Of a stretch of 64,000 nt of DNA, positions 1 through 7,595 are shown in pieces. Source of the DNA: BOG-1184 sp964651515 (GTDB lineage Bacteria; Fibrobacterota; Chitinivibrionia; Chitinivibrionales; Chitinispirillaceae); assembly GCA_964651515.1 (NCBI GenBank), contig CAZYYB010000003.1:33642-97641 (forward strand), written 5' to 3'. Both the position numbers and the translations under genes were made by a program. Numbering within the stretch: the first letter of the stretch is position 1; each line of letters opens with the position of its first letter. Under the pieces are notes generated by a model. It saw nothing but the letters and a program-made list of their open reading frames with translations, was not told the origin of the DNA and made no database searches.

Positions 1-900
1 ACCGGACGAGTGGGCGAAGGCATTGGCGCCGACGATCGCCTTGTTCGCCTGCACCGGCATGTTGCAGATTTCGCGGACGAGCCTGCTCGTGCGCATGATC
101 TCCCGGGTGTCGACATTCAGCGTGAGATGGCGGAAGAGATCCTGCCGCACCGTGATCCCCATGACCACCTCTTCGAGTGCCGTGTTGCCCGCGCGTTCGC
201 CGAGGCCGTTCATAGCGCACTCGATCTGCCGTGCCCCGTGCGCAACCGCGGTGATGGAGTTGGCGGTCGCCATGCCGAGATCGTTATGGCAGTGCACCGA
301 GATGACCGCATCCCCGATATTGGGCACCCGGGCAAACAGGCCGTCGAAGATCGCGCCGAACTGCTCGGGCGTCGTGTAACCGACCGTGTCCGGGATGTTG
401 ATCGTTTTCGCCCCGCAGCGGATGGCGTGTTCGACTACCCGGCAGAGGAAATCGATACCCGTTCTTCCCGCGTCTTCGGGGGAAAATTCGACATCCTCGA
501 CGTAGCGGCGCGCAACCCTGATGCTCTGCTTGACCATGGCAAGAATCTCGTCCTCGGACTTCTTGAGCTTTTTTTCCATATGGATGGCGGACGTTCCCAC
601 AAAAAGGTGGATCCTCGGCCGCTTGGCCGGCTTCACCGCCTTGCCGCAGGCGATGATATCCTTTTCGACAAGCCGTGCCAGTCCGCAGATCACGGGCTCC
701 TTGATTTCGCGGGCAATGGTCGAAACCGATTCGAAGTCGCCCGGGGAGGAGATCGGAAATCCCGCCTCGATGACGTCGACCTTGAGCCGGGCAAGCTGCC
801 GCGCGATCCGGACCTTCTGGCTGACCGAAAGGCTCGATGAGAGCGCCTGCTCGCCGTCGCGGAGCGTGGTGTCGAAAATGATGAGCTTTTCCTGCTTCAT
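1..900 (-). CDS. leuA: 2-isopropylmalate synthase LeuA (3' end beyond window)
   Basis: Condenses acetyl-CoA with 2-oxoisovalerate, the first committed step of leucine synthesis. Translation from the ATG at 900 gives 300 codons open to the window edge. The N-terminus has the catalytic-barrel motif FDTTLRDGEQ, followed by IEAGFPISSPGDFE, the metal-binding HCHNDLGMA and NGLGERAGN, and the frame ends at FAHSSG, where the family normally continues into HQDG. About 300 of the usual 500-plus residues are visible, so the regulatory C-terminus is missing from view. A GGGAG Shine-Dalgarno lies just upstream. It is the fourth gene after ilvB-ilvN-ilvC, separated from ilvC by 113 nt, so it probably shares the attenuated ilv promoter. 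Confidence 0.95.
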   Translation of the reverse strand, partial: MKQEKLIIFDTTLRDGEQALSSSLSVSQKVRIARQLARLKVDVIEAGFPISSPGDFESVSTIAREIKEPVICGLARLVEKDIIACGKAVKPAKRPRIHLFVGTSAIHMEKKLKKSEDEILAMVKQSIRVARRYVEDVEFSPEDAGRTGIDFLCRVVEHAIRCGAKTINIPDTVGYTTPEQFGAIFDGLFARVPNIGDAVISVHCHNDLGMATANSITAVAHGARQIECAMNGLGERAGNTALEEVVMGITVRQDLFRHLTLNVDTREIMRTSRLVREICNMPVQANKAIVGANAFAHSSG

Positions 901-1013
901 AGATAGTGCTCCCGGATATGAATTACTCTTTTGACGGGAACCACTGACCGCTGCGTTCACGGCCGGGCCGATGCAACGTTCAATGGTCCCCCGGTAACAA
1001 TCGCCCGCCCGCC

Positions 1014-2114
1014 TCAGTTCTCTCCCCGGCCGCCGGTTCCCTTGACACCCTTGACGATTTCCTTCGCCTTCTCCTTCGGACGCAGGGCACGCACCGCGGC
1101 GCCGGCCCGCCACATCTCCGAATCGTGGATCTCGGAGAGCTTGGCGGCCAGGAATTTCTGGTAGTCCTTGCCGCCGCAATCCGCGATGACCTCGGCGGTT
1201 TCCTTGCCGGTCTTGACTGATTTGTAAAGCTTTTCGAACACCGGCAGGTTGGCCTGCCTGAAGATCGGCCGCCATTTGAGCGCCCCGTGCTGCGCGGTCA
1301 CCGAACAGTTCGAATACATCCAGTCCATGCCGTTCTCATCGACGAGCCGGATAAGGCTCTGGGTCAGCTCTTCGACGGTTTCATTGAATGCCTCGGACGG
1401 GCTGTGACCGTATTTACGGAGTACATCGTACTGCGCCTGCATCATGCCCGCGAGAGCGCCCATGAGCACCCCGCGTTCGCCGGTCAGGTCGCTGTACACC
1501 TCACGCTCGAAGGTCGTCGGGAACAGGTAGCCCGAGCCGATGGCGATACCGACCGCCTTGCACCGCTCCTCCGCCCTGCCGGTCGCGTCCTGGAAAACGC
1601 CGAAGCTCGAATTGATCCCCGAGCCCGAAAGGAAGTTCCGCCGGACATTCGTTCCCGAACCCTTGGGCGCGACGATGATGACGTCGACATCCTTCGGCGG
1701 GATCACGCCGGTCTGCTTCTTATAGACAATGGAAAAACCGTGCGAAAAATAGAGCGCGTCGCCGGGCTTCAGGTTTTCCTGCACCGTTGGCCATACGATC
1801 CGCTGCGCCGCATCGGAAACGAGCATCTGGATGATGGTACCGCGCTTCACCGCCTCGGCGATCGGGAACAGTGTCTTTCCCGGAACCCAGCCGTCCTTTA
1901 CCGCGCGATTCCAGTCCTTGGCATACTCCTTCGACTGACCGATGATGACGTTGATGCCGTTATCCTTCATGTTGAGCGCCTGCGCCGGTCCCTGCACGCC
2001 GTACCCGATCACGGCGACGGTCTCGTCCTTCAGCACCTTGCGGGCTTTCGCAAGGGAAAATTCTTTGCGCGTGATAACCTCTTCCTTGACGCCTCCGAAA
2101 TCAATCAGTGCCAT
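1014..2114 (-). CDS. ilvC: Ketol-acid reductoisomerase IlvC
   Basis: NADPH- and Mg-dependent isomerisation and reduction of acetolactate or acetohydroxybutyrate, the second step of valine/isoleucine synthesis. It has 366 residues. The Rossmann nucleotide loop is GYGVQG (residues 37-42) rather than the common GYGSQG; this variant is typical of KARIs of the Bacteroidetes/Spirochaete kind. The catalytic part contains APKGSGTNVRR, DLTGERGVLMGALAGM and the C-terminal EETVEEL/ENGMDWMYSNCS-like helices. The C-terminus ends in a short Lys/Gly-rich tail (GVKGTGGRGEN). It lies 40 nt downstream of ilvN and upstream of leuA in the same operon. Confidence 0.96.
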   Translation of the reverse strand: MALIDFGGVKEEVITRKEFSLAKARKVLKDETVAVIGYGVQGPAQALNMKDNGINVIIGQSKEYAKDWNRAVKDGWVPGKTLFPIAEAVKRGTIIQMLVSDAAQRIVWPTVQENLKPGDALYFSHGFSIVYKKQTGVIPPKDVDVIIVAPKGSGTNVRRNFLSGSGINSSFGVFQDATGRAEERCKAVGIAIGSGYLFPTTFEREVYSDLTGERGVLMGALAGMMQAQYDVLRKYGHSPSEAFNETVEELTQSLIRLVDENGMDWMYSNCSVTAQHGALKWRPIFRQANLPVFEKLYKSVKTGKETAEVIADCGGKDYQKFLAAKLSEIHDSEMWRAGAAVRALRPKEKAKEIVKGVKGTGGRGEN

Positions 2115-2153
2115 ACCGACTCCTTTATGATAAGGTGAATAGTGCCTCTTTTT

Positions 2154-2636
2154 TTAATCCTTCGCCTTGCCGATGGCGATGGTCCCGGACCGGACGATCT
2201 CCCGGATGCCGAACGGCCGGACCATTGCCACGAAATCGTCGATGCCCGCCGAGCGTCCGGCAAGCTCCACGGTCACCGATTTCTGCGTCACATTGACGAT
2301 GCGCGCGTTGAAGATATCGCACAGGTCGAGAATTTCATGCCGGTTCGCCTTTCCCGCATCGATACGGATGAGCAGGAGCTCCCGATCGATGATGGGGCGG
2401 TCGATGAAGTCGATCACTTTGATGACGTCGAGCAGCTTGTTGAGTTGCTTGGCGATCTGTTCGAGGATCGCCTCGTCGCCGGTCACCACGATGGTCATCC
2501 GCGACACGGTAGCGTCCTCGGTCTCGGCAACGGTCAGACTCGTTATGTTGTACCCCCTGCTGGAGAACAAATTGGCAACGCGCGAAAGAGCGCCGTGCCG
2601 GTTTTCAACAAGCAGGGAAATGATATGCGTGCTCAT
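2154..2636 (-). CDS. ilvN: Acetolactate synthase small (regulatory) subunit IlvN
   Basis: Regulatory subunit that confers valine feedback inhibition on the IlvB catalytic subunit. It has 160 residues from the ATG at 2636, which overlaps the ilvB stop codon (TGATG), a sign of translational coupling. A TTG codon one triplet upstream is in frame but less likely. The ACT domain occupies residues 1-75, with LLVENRHGALSRVANLFSSRGYNI and the following TVAETED stretch. The C-terminal small-subunit domain follows (IDFIDRPIIDRELLLIRI, then the DLCDIFNARIVNV core). Confidence 0.95.
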   Translation of the reverse strand: MSTHIISLLVENRHGALSRVANLFSSRGYNITSLTVAETEDATVSRMTIVVTGDEAILEQIAKQLNKLLDVIKVIDFIDRPIIDRELLLIRIDAGKANRHEILDLCDIFNARIVNVTQKSVTVELAGRSAGIDDFVAMVRPFGIREIVRSGTIAIGKAKD

Positions 2637-4390
2637 CAACCCTCCAGCATGATGGCGCTGAGCGGCTTGCCCGCCGGAACCATCGGAAAAACGTTTTCAT
2701 CCTCGATCACCATGAACTCCATGAGCGCCGGGCCGTCCACGGCCAGACCCGCCGCGAGCACCCGTTCGACCTCGCCGGCCTTCTCCGCCCGGAATGCGGG
2801 AATTTCGTAGCTTTCCGCGAGCGCGATAAAGTCGGGGATATAGGCGCGTTTGCACCCGTTCACCCCGCCGCACTCGCCGCACGCTTCCGGCTTTCTCCGC
2901 AGGCAGGTTGCGCTCCGGCGCCGGTCGAAGAAAAGATCCTGCCACTGGCGCACCATCCCGAGCCACCCGTTGTTAAGGATCGCGATCTTGACCGGGATGC
3001 GGTTGAGCGAAATGGTGGCCAGTTCCTGGATATTCATCTGTATGGAACCGTCGCCCGCGACCACGACCACCGTTTTGTCGGGGTGGGACATCGCCGCACC
3101 CATCGCCGCCGGCAGGCCGAACCCCATGGTCCCCAGGCCGCCCGAACTGATAAGCGTCCGCGGCTGGGCGAACTTGTAGTACTGGGCGGTCCACATCTGG
3201 TGCTGCCCCACCTCGGTCGCCACGATCGCCTTCCCTTCGGTCAATTTATACAGCGATTCGATCACCGACTGCGGCTTGATGTCGGTGTCGGATTCAGACG
3301 GCTTATAGGTAAAGATGCCTCCCCTGGTGAGCGACCCGATCCGTTCGTTCCACGCATCGGGATTCCGGGGCGCCACGATTTTATTGAGCTCCTCGATGAT
3401 CTGCTTCGCATCGCCCACGACCGGAATATCGACCTTGATGATCTTTGAAATCGCCGACGGGTCGACATCCATGTGGATGATCTTCGCGTTCTGGGCAAAG
3501 TGATCGACATTCCCGGTTACCCGGTCGTCGAACCGGGCGCCGATTGAGATGATCAGGTCGGTCTCCTGGAGCGCGGTATTTGCGGCGCGCGATCCATGCA
3601 TACCCGGCATGCCGATGAAGAGCGGGTGGTCGCCCGGAAAACCGCCGAGACCCATGAGCGTGAGCGTCACCGGGGCGTTGATCTTTTCGGCAAGAGCTCG
3701 AAGCTCGCGGTAAGCGCCGGAAAGGATCACGCCGCCGCCGGCATAGATAATCGGCTTTTTCGCGGCCGCGATCGCCTCGGCCGCCTTCTTGATCTGCAAA
3801 ATATGGCCGGTAAGCTTCGGCTTATACGAGCGGATCGAAACCGTGGCCGGATATTCGTAATTGTCGAGCAGTGCCCGCGACACGTCGGCCGGAATATCCA
3901 CGAGCACCGGTCCGGGTCGACCGGTGCGCGCGATATAGAAAGCCTGCTTGAGCGCGAGCGGAAACTCTTCGACCGATTTCACGAGAAAATTATGCTTGGT
4001 GATCGACCGGGTGATGCCCGCGATATCGGCCTCCTGGAAGGCGTCGCTGCCGAGAACGGGTGTCGGCACCTGGCCGGTCAGCGCCACCATGGGGATGGAA
4101 TCCATGTACGCGGTGGCGATGCCGGTAACGAGGTTGGTCGCTCCGGGCCCCGAGGTTGCGAGGCAGACGCCGACCCTTCCGGTGGCGCGCGCATACCCGT
4201 CGGCCGCGTGTGCCGCGGCCTGCTCGTGCCGCACCAGGATGACCTCCGGACTTTTAACGTCGTAGAGCGCATCGAAAATAGGGATGACCTGGCCGCCCGG
4301 ATAACCGAACACCACCGCCACGCCTTCTTGTTGTAAAGCATCGACCAGGATCTGTGCGCCTGTCTTTTTCACGGTACCCTCCATGCGCAT
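2636..4390 (-). CDS. ilvB: Acetolactate synthase large (catalytic) subunit with Cys-rich insert
   Basis: ThDP- and FAD-dependent condensation of pyruvate with pyruvate or 2-oxobutyrate, the first shared step of Val/Leu/Ile synthesis. It has 584 residues (582 if the second ATG, at 4384, is used). The ThDP-activating Glu is in VRHEQAAAHAADGYARATG (Glu56), and the C-terminal ThDP/Mg motif runs from GDGSIQMNIQEL to ILNNGWLGMVRQWQ. Immediately after MVRQWQDLFF, where ordinary enzymes pass directly to the PDF(V/I)KLAE segment, there are about 20 extra residues holding Cys496, Cys504, Cys507 and Cys513. This spacing could bind a metal or Fe-S centre; that is inference. First structural gene after the attenuator. 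Confidence 0.95.
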   Translation of the reverse strand: MRMEGTVKKTGAQILVDALQQEGVAVVFGYPGGQVIPIFDALYDVKSPEVILVRHEQAAAHAADGYARATGRVGVCLATSGPGATNLVTGIATAYMDSIPMVALTGQVPTPVLGSDAFQEADIAGITRSITKHNFLVKSVEEFPLALKQAFYIARTGRPGPVLVDIPADVSRALLDNYEYPATVSIRSYKPKLTGHILQIKKAAEAIAAAKKPIIYAGGGVILSGAYRELRALAEKINAPVTLTLMGLGGFPGDHPLFIGMPGMHGSRAANTALQETDLIISIGARFDDRVTGNVDHFAQNAKIIHMDVDPSAISKIIKVDIPVVGDAKQIIEELNKIVAPRNPDAWNERIGSLTRGGIFTYKPSESDTDIKPQSVIESLYKLTEGKAIVATEVGQHQMWTAQYYKFAQPRTLISSGGLGTMGFGLPAAMGAAMSHPDKTVVVVAGDGSIQMNIQELATISLNRIPVKIAILNNGWLGMVRQWQDLFFDRRRSATCLRRKPEACGECGGVNGCKRAYIPDFIALAESYEIPAFRAEKAGEVERVLAAGLAVDGPALMEFMVIEDENVFPMVPAGKPLSAIMLEG

Positions 4391-4460
4391 AAGCGCGGCA
4401 AAATCTCTTTAAAATACCACCTTTTTGCAAATCGGATCAAGCATTCCGCTGAAATACATA

Positions 4461-4492
4461 AAAAAAAAGCCCGCTTCCTTTCGGGAGCGGGC
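4461..4492 (-). terminator. Attenuator terminator of the ilvBNC-leuA leader
   Basis: On the minus strand a 10-bp stem with one G-U pair (GCCCGCT...AGCGGGC outer arms, four-base loop) is followed by an eight-base U tract. It lies between the leader peptide and ilvB, about 70 nt upstream of the ilvB start. Because A and T runs flank both sides it could also stop plus-strand transcription, but no plus-strand gene ends here. Confidence 0.9.
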
Positions 4493-4533
4493 TTTTTTTT
4501 GTCGGATAATGTCAGATCAAAAAGCCGTCTCCC
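4483..4533 (-). promoter_or_regulatory. Antiterminator/terminator switch (attenuator) of the ilv operon
   Basis: The minus-strand segment GGGAGACGGCTTTTT (4533-4519), which forms the last codons of the leader peptide, is complementary at 13 of 15 positions to AAAAAGCCCGCTCCC (4497-4483), the A tract plus 5' arm of the terminator hairpin. Pairing of these segments would prevent the terminator. A ribosome that reaches the leader stop codon (4519-4517) would cover the first segment and allow termination; a ribosome stalled on the Val/Ile/Leu codons upstream would leave it free. This is the classic amino-acid attenuation layout. Confidence 0.88.
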
Positions 4534-4615
4534 TCGATTCCGGGTCAATAACCAGAATCCCCCGCAGGTTTATAACCGCTACGGTCACGATGGAAACAGG
4601 CGTATTTGCAGGCAT
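4517..4615 (-). CDS. Leader peptide of the ilvBNC-leuA operon
   Basis: A 32-codon ORF starts at the ATG at 4615, five bases after a GAGGT Shine-Dalgarno. Residues 7-23 contain 11 branched-chain residues (Val7, Ile9, Val10, Val12, Val14, Ile15, Leu17, Ile20, Leu21, Val22, Ile23). An in-frame ATG at 4627 would add four residues, but it coincides with the predicted transcription start. The peptide's end overlaps the antiterminator arm. Its composition and position match the E. coli ilv leader peptides in principle, though not in sequence. It acts as a sensor of charged Val/Ile/Leu tRNA, not as an enzyme. Confidence 0.88.
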   Translation of the reverse strand: MPANTPVSIVTVAVINLRGILVIDPESRETAF

Positions 4616-4633
4616 TTTCGACCTCATGCTTAT

Positions 4634-4662
4634 AAAATAGCTATTTATACGAAGGAAGTCAA
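4634..4662 (-). promoter_or_regulatory. Sigma-70-type promoter of the ilv operon
   Basis: On the minus strand, -35 TTGACT (4662-4657) and -10 TATTTT (4639-4634) are separated by exactly 17 bases. The predicted start falls at about 4627, just ahead of the leader-peptide Shine-Dalgarno. Confidence 0.8.
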
Positions 4663-4815
4663 GATTTTTCATCGGGCGGGAGGGGACGGCGGACCCATCC
4701 GTTTCCGTCCGCCTCGCCCGATTGCCGGATTTTCAGCAAATGATATAGATTGAAGAGGAGGGGGGCGGAATGGCTTCGTGCTCTCGTTTTTTCTATATTA
4801 TTACCGGAGGGTGCA

Positions 4816-5619
4816 ATGAAAAAGATGATGCTTCTTCTCTCGATTGCCGCGCTTCTTCCCCTTTACGCAGGCACGAAAATAATCGTTCCCGACAAGGCAC
4901 GGACCATCCGTGCCGGCCTCGAAAAGGCCGAAGAGGGCGATACGGTCTATGTCCGGAACGGAACCTACCGGGAGCAGGTCGTGCTCAGGGATGGTGTTGT
5001 CCTGCTCGGCGAATCGCCCGTCGCAACGATCATCTCGGGAAGGAGCGGCAAACCGGTCGTGATCGGCGCAAACCGGTCGCTCATTAAAAATTTTACCATC
5101 GAAAACGGCGACAAGGGGATTCTCTGCGAAGGCGTCAGCATGACCATCGAGCACAACTGCATCCGCGATAACCGCGGCATCGGCATTCACTGTCTCCTGG
5201 TGCTTCCGCATATCATAAATAACGTCATCTACCGAAACCGATGGAGCGGCATCTACTGCGAGGGAACGCGAACCCTGCGTGCCTCGATCGAGAGCAATGT
5301 GATCGGTGAAAACGGCAACAGCGGCATCATGCTCCTTGGAAACAGCGAGGTGGTGGTGCAGAATAACATGTTTCTCGGCAACAAGATGTTCGGGATATGG
5401 GTGGGAGATGCGGCAAGGCGAAGCCGGGTCCTGTTCAACGACTTTTATATGAATCGCGAACCCATGAAGGGCGTTTCCATGACCGACCAGACCAATTTCG
5501 GCGCCGATCCTCAGTATGGCCTGGAAGGGGACTCTCCGGAACAGTTCTTTTCAAAGCCCTCGCAGGTGCTCCGCATGCGCGGGAAGGATGGGAAGGATAT
5601 TGGCCTGATTTTCCCATAA
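4816..5619 (+). CDS. Secreted right-handed beta-helix protein (pectate-lyase/NosD-like fold)
   Basis: 267 residues from the ATG at 4816, preceded by GGAGGG; an upstream in-frame ATG at 4750 would add 22 residues ahead of the signal peptide and is rejected. The N-terminus (MKKMMLLLSIAALLPLYAG) is a clear Sec signal peptide. The mature part begins with the periplasmic copper-binding/DUF1565-type motif VPDKARTIRAGLEKAEEGDTV, then shows repeated coils such as NCIRDNRGIGIHC, NVIYRNRWSGIYC, NVIGENGNSGIML and NMFLGNKMFGIWV, spaced by about 22-25 residues. That is the pattern of parallel beta-helix polysaccharide-binding or -lyase proteins. No catalytic residues can be assigned, so the substrate is unknown. 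Monocistronic; followed by repeat copies. Confidence 0.8.
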   Translation: MKKMMLLLSIAALLPLYAGTKIIVPDKARTIRAGLEKAEEGDTVYVRNGTYREQVVLRDGVVLLGESPVATIISGRSGKPVVIGANRSLIKNFTIENGDKGILCEGVSMTIEHNCIRDNRGIGIHCLLVLPHIINNVIYRNRWSGIYCEGTRTLRASIESNVIGENGNSGIMLLGNSEVVVQNNMFLGNKMFGIWVGDAARRSRVLFNDFYMNREPMKGVSMTDQTNFGADPQYGLEGDSPEQFFSKPSQVLRMRGKDGKDIGLIFP

Positions 5620-5640
5620 TGAATTCTTTCATCAAATTTC

Positions 5641-5656
5641 GTTACTGCTCAGGTGG
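5641..5656 (-). repeat. Truncated end of the dispersed hairpin repeat (R0)
   Basis: GTTACTGCTCAGGTGG is the reverse complement of the element tail CCACCAGAGCAGTAAC found at 63325-63340, with one mismatch. Only the tail remains; a forward-orientation copy starts 20 nt further on. Confidence 0.6.
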
Positions 5657-5676
5657 CATTTAGAAATTCAAATGCA

Positions 5677-5924
5677 TTTGGATGGCCGAGCCGGAATCCA
5701 AAAGTAAAAGCAAATTTTTTTTTGGATGGCCGAGCCGGGTCACCCGCGCGAGGTGGGAGTGCTTCATGACCGGCACCCGTTGGCGGGGACCCCCGCGACC
5801 TCTGCGAAAAAATTAAAATACCTTGACATATTTGTTTTGGAATTTTGCTTCTAAGGGGTGGTCGGGAGACGCGGCTTTGCGCGGCTCCGACCAGGGGAAA
5901 CCCGCGAAGCGAGGTTTCCCCACC
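5677..5924 (+). repeat. Dispersed modular repeat, copy R1 (modules A, A', C)
   Basis: This fills most of the 331-nt gap before rsmE. Module A (5677-5703) is a hairpin with TTTGGAT/ATCCAAA arms. Module A' (5721-5810) starts with the same GGATGGCCGAGCCGG and continues into GTCACCCGCGCGAGG. An AT-rich link (5811-5852) contains TTGACATATTTG. Module C (5853-5924) is closed by GGTGG/CCACC and holds two hairpins, CGGGAG/CTCCGA-like and GGGGAAACC/GGTTTCCCC. The CCACC end is 26 nt upstream of the rsmE ATG. Modules A, A' and the link recur almost identically at 6763-6940. Confidence 0.9.
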
Positions 5925-5950
5925 AAAAACTCTGATATGGCGGAAATTCC

Positions 5951-6685
5951 ATGCACGACCACCACCAATTTCTCTTCTTCGCCTCAAAAATCGAAGCCGA
6001 CAGGCTTGAACTAGATCCCGAGGAGGCCCGCCACGCCGTGGCCGTGCTGCGCCATGCGATCGGGGATTCGCTCCGGGTAACCGACGGTGCCGGAACCCTC
6101 TACGAGTGCCGGGTTGAGGCCACCGGCAAGGACCACGTTTCGGCCGCAATTCTCGGCCGCACGACCCTGCAGCGGCACGCCTGCCCACTCCGCCTCTTCA
6201 TCGGGCTCCCTGAGCGGGACGCATTCGAACCGCTCGTCCGCGATCTGGCCGCGCTCGGGGTCGAACGCATCACCCCGGTTATTGCGGCGCACTGCCAGCG
6301 GCCCTGGTGGGAGCCGTGGGAAGGGAAACCGCTCGTGCGGCTGCGGGGGAAGATGATCGCCGGCATGAAGCAGTCGTCCTACCCCTTCCTGCCGACCCTC
6401 GATCCTCCCCTCCCCTTCAATGTCCTTAAAGAAAGCTCCCTTTTCGGAATGCCCCTTGTTGCCGATGCCGAGGGAGAACCTTTTTCGACGATGGCTGAAA
6501 AAATACAGGCCGGAGATAATGGCTATTCCTGCATCGTGGGTCCGCCGGGTGGGTTTACCGAAGACGAAGGGGCAACCTTGCAGGAGATCGGTGCGCTGCC
6601 GGTGAAAATTGCGTCGTCGAGATTGACTACCGAGCTTGCGGCGGTGGTGATGACGAGTGAAATTCTCGGGGTAAGGTTGCGGTAG
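5951..6685 (+). CDS. rsmE: 16S rRNA (uracil-1498-N3)-methyltransferase RsmE
   Basis: Methylates N3 of U1498 in the 30S decoding centre using SAM. 244 residues, the usual length. The N-terminal PUA-like part contains RHAVAVLRHAIGD and the DGAGTLYECRVE strand; the C-terminal SPOUT domain has the deep trefoil-knot motifs IVGPPGGFTEDE (around residues 202-213) and SSRLTTELAAVVM, which bind SAM. The start at 5951 has only a weak AAATTCC spacer upstream and follows repeat copy R1 by 26 nt. The gene is bracketed by direct repeat copies R1 and R2, about 1.09 kb apart, so it stands alone. Confidence 0.93.
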   Translation: MHDHHQFLFFASKIEADRLELDPEEARHAVAVLRHAIGDSLRVTDGAGTLYECRVEATGKDHVSAAILGRTTLQRHACPLRLFIGLPERDAFEPLVRDLAALGVERITPVIAAHCQRPWWEPWEGKPLVRLRGKMIAGMKQSSYPFLPTLDPPLPFNVLKESSLFGMPLVADAEGEPFSTMAEKIQAGDNGYSCIVGPPGGFTEDEGATLQEIGALPVKIASSRLTTELAAVVMTSEILGVRLR

Positions 6686-6762
6686 GGCTTGGGTTACAAT
6701 GTGCCTTTATGCCTTTAAAAAGTTCCTATTCGGATGGCTTTTTAAAAAAGTCGAATTCTTCA

Positions 6763-6940
6763 TTTTGGATGGCCGAGCCGGAATCCAAAAGTAAAAGCAA
6801 ATTCCTTTTTTGGATGGCCGAGCCGGGTCACCCGCGCGCGGTGGGAGTGCTTCATGACCGACACCCGTTGGCGGGAACCCCCGCGACCTCTGCGAAAAAA
6901 TTAAAATGCCTTGACATATTTGTTTTGGAATTTTGCTTCT
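6763..6940 (+). repeat. Dispersed modular repeat, copy R2 (modules A, A', link)
   Basis: Near-identical to 5677-5852: the same hairpin A (TTTTGGAT/ATCCAAAA), the same AGTAAAAGCAAAT spacer, module A' with two or three substitutions, and the same AT-rich link ending TTTTGCTTCT. Module C is absent. With R1 it forms a direct repeat around rsmE. Confidence 0.92.
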
Positions 6941-6976
6941 CCTGTGTTTTCTACCTAATGATGGCGCGAACCATCG

Positions 6977-6992
6977 TGGCATGTTTTTTGCT
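6977..6992 (+). promoter_or_regulatory. Sigma-54 promoter of the first VOC gene
   Basis: TGGCATG-TTTT-TTGCT: the -24 GG and -12 GC are separated by exactly 10 nt. It agrees with the sigma-54 consensus TGGCACG-N4-TTGC[A/T] at every conserved position except C>T. The predicted start is near 7003, 65 nt before the ATG at 7068. Confidence 0.78.
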
Positions 6993-7067
6993 TTTCTTTT
7001 CTCTCCCTAACCCTTCATAAGAAGGATCTCCGTTAACCCTGATGGAAGCATGAAAGGAGCAGCAGCC

Positions 7068-7484
7068 ATGTCGCAATTAACACCTTATTTAACCTTCAAC
7101 GGTAACTGTCGTGAGGCTATGGAATTTTACAAGAAGTGTCTTGGAGGGGAACTCACGCTGCTCAAGGTCGGCGAGACTCCCGTAGCGGATAAAATGCCCA
7201 AAGAGTTGCATAACACTATTATGCACTCGGTTTTGAAGAAAGACGGTTTCACGCTCATGGCGTCCGACATGATGGGGTCAACCAACACGGTCCATGGCGA
7301 TACCGTTACGCTTTGCCTTTCCTGTAAGGATATGGAGGAGCTTGAGGCGGCCTTTTCAAAACTCTCGGCCGGCGGTAAGATCGGGCACCCCTTGACAAAA
7401 CAATTTTTCGGAACGATCGGAGATTTTGTCGATAAATTCGGTTTTCGCTGGATGTGCGAAGTACACGAAGAGATGAACGGGTAA
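7068..7484 (+). CDS. PhnB-like VOC (glyoxalase/bleomycin-resistance fold) protein
   Basis: 138 residues from the ATG at 7068 (AAAGGAG six bases upstream; the in-frame ATG at 7050 precedes that ribosome site). The sequence has the PhnB/UbiG-methyltransferase-like VOC pattern: LTPYLTFNGNCREAMEFYKKCLGGEL, then LMASDMMGS, LSCKDMEELEAAFSKLSAGGKI, and a C-terminal FGDK-like segment that here reads VDKFGFRWMCEVH. Such proteins form paired beta-alpha-beta-beta-beta modules, but the metal ligands and the reaction are not predictable. It is the first gene after a sigma-54 promoter. A related VOC protein lies at 8521-8994, on the far side of a PanE-like reductase. Confidence 0.85.
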   Translation: MSQLTPYLTFNGNCREAMEFYKKCLGGELTLLKVGETPVADKMPKELHNTIMHSVLKKDGFTLMASDMMGSTNTVHGDTVTLCLSCKDMEELEAAFSKLSAGGKIGHPLTKQFFGTIGDFVDKFGFRWMCEVHEEMNG

Positions 7485-7595
7485 GGCTTCGAAATGATTC
7501 GATGGGGGAACGGGGGACGGAAGAGCGGCTTATGAGAATAACGGGACGGCTATCACCGGGAACCCATCGGATACCATCTTAGCAAGGTGATTTGC

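Noticed and set aside
10..2138. Several open frames on the plus strand opposite leuA and ilvC
   Set aside because: They are antisense shadows of strongly supported minus-strand genes; their sequences are rich in Arg/His/Pro and match no family.
5681..5690. GATGGCCGAG in module A, resembling the A box of tRNA-Ser/Leu
   Set aside because: No acceptor stem, anticodon arm or T arm follows, and the same 10-mer recurs in all copies of the repeat.
7587..7595. GTG start for the PanE-like gene
   Set aside because: The GTG is part of the AAGGTGA ribosome site for the ATG at 7596.
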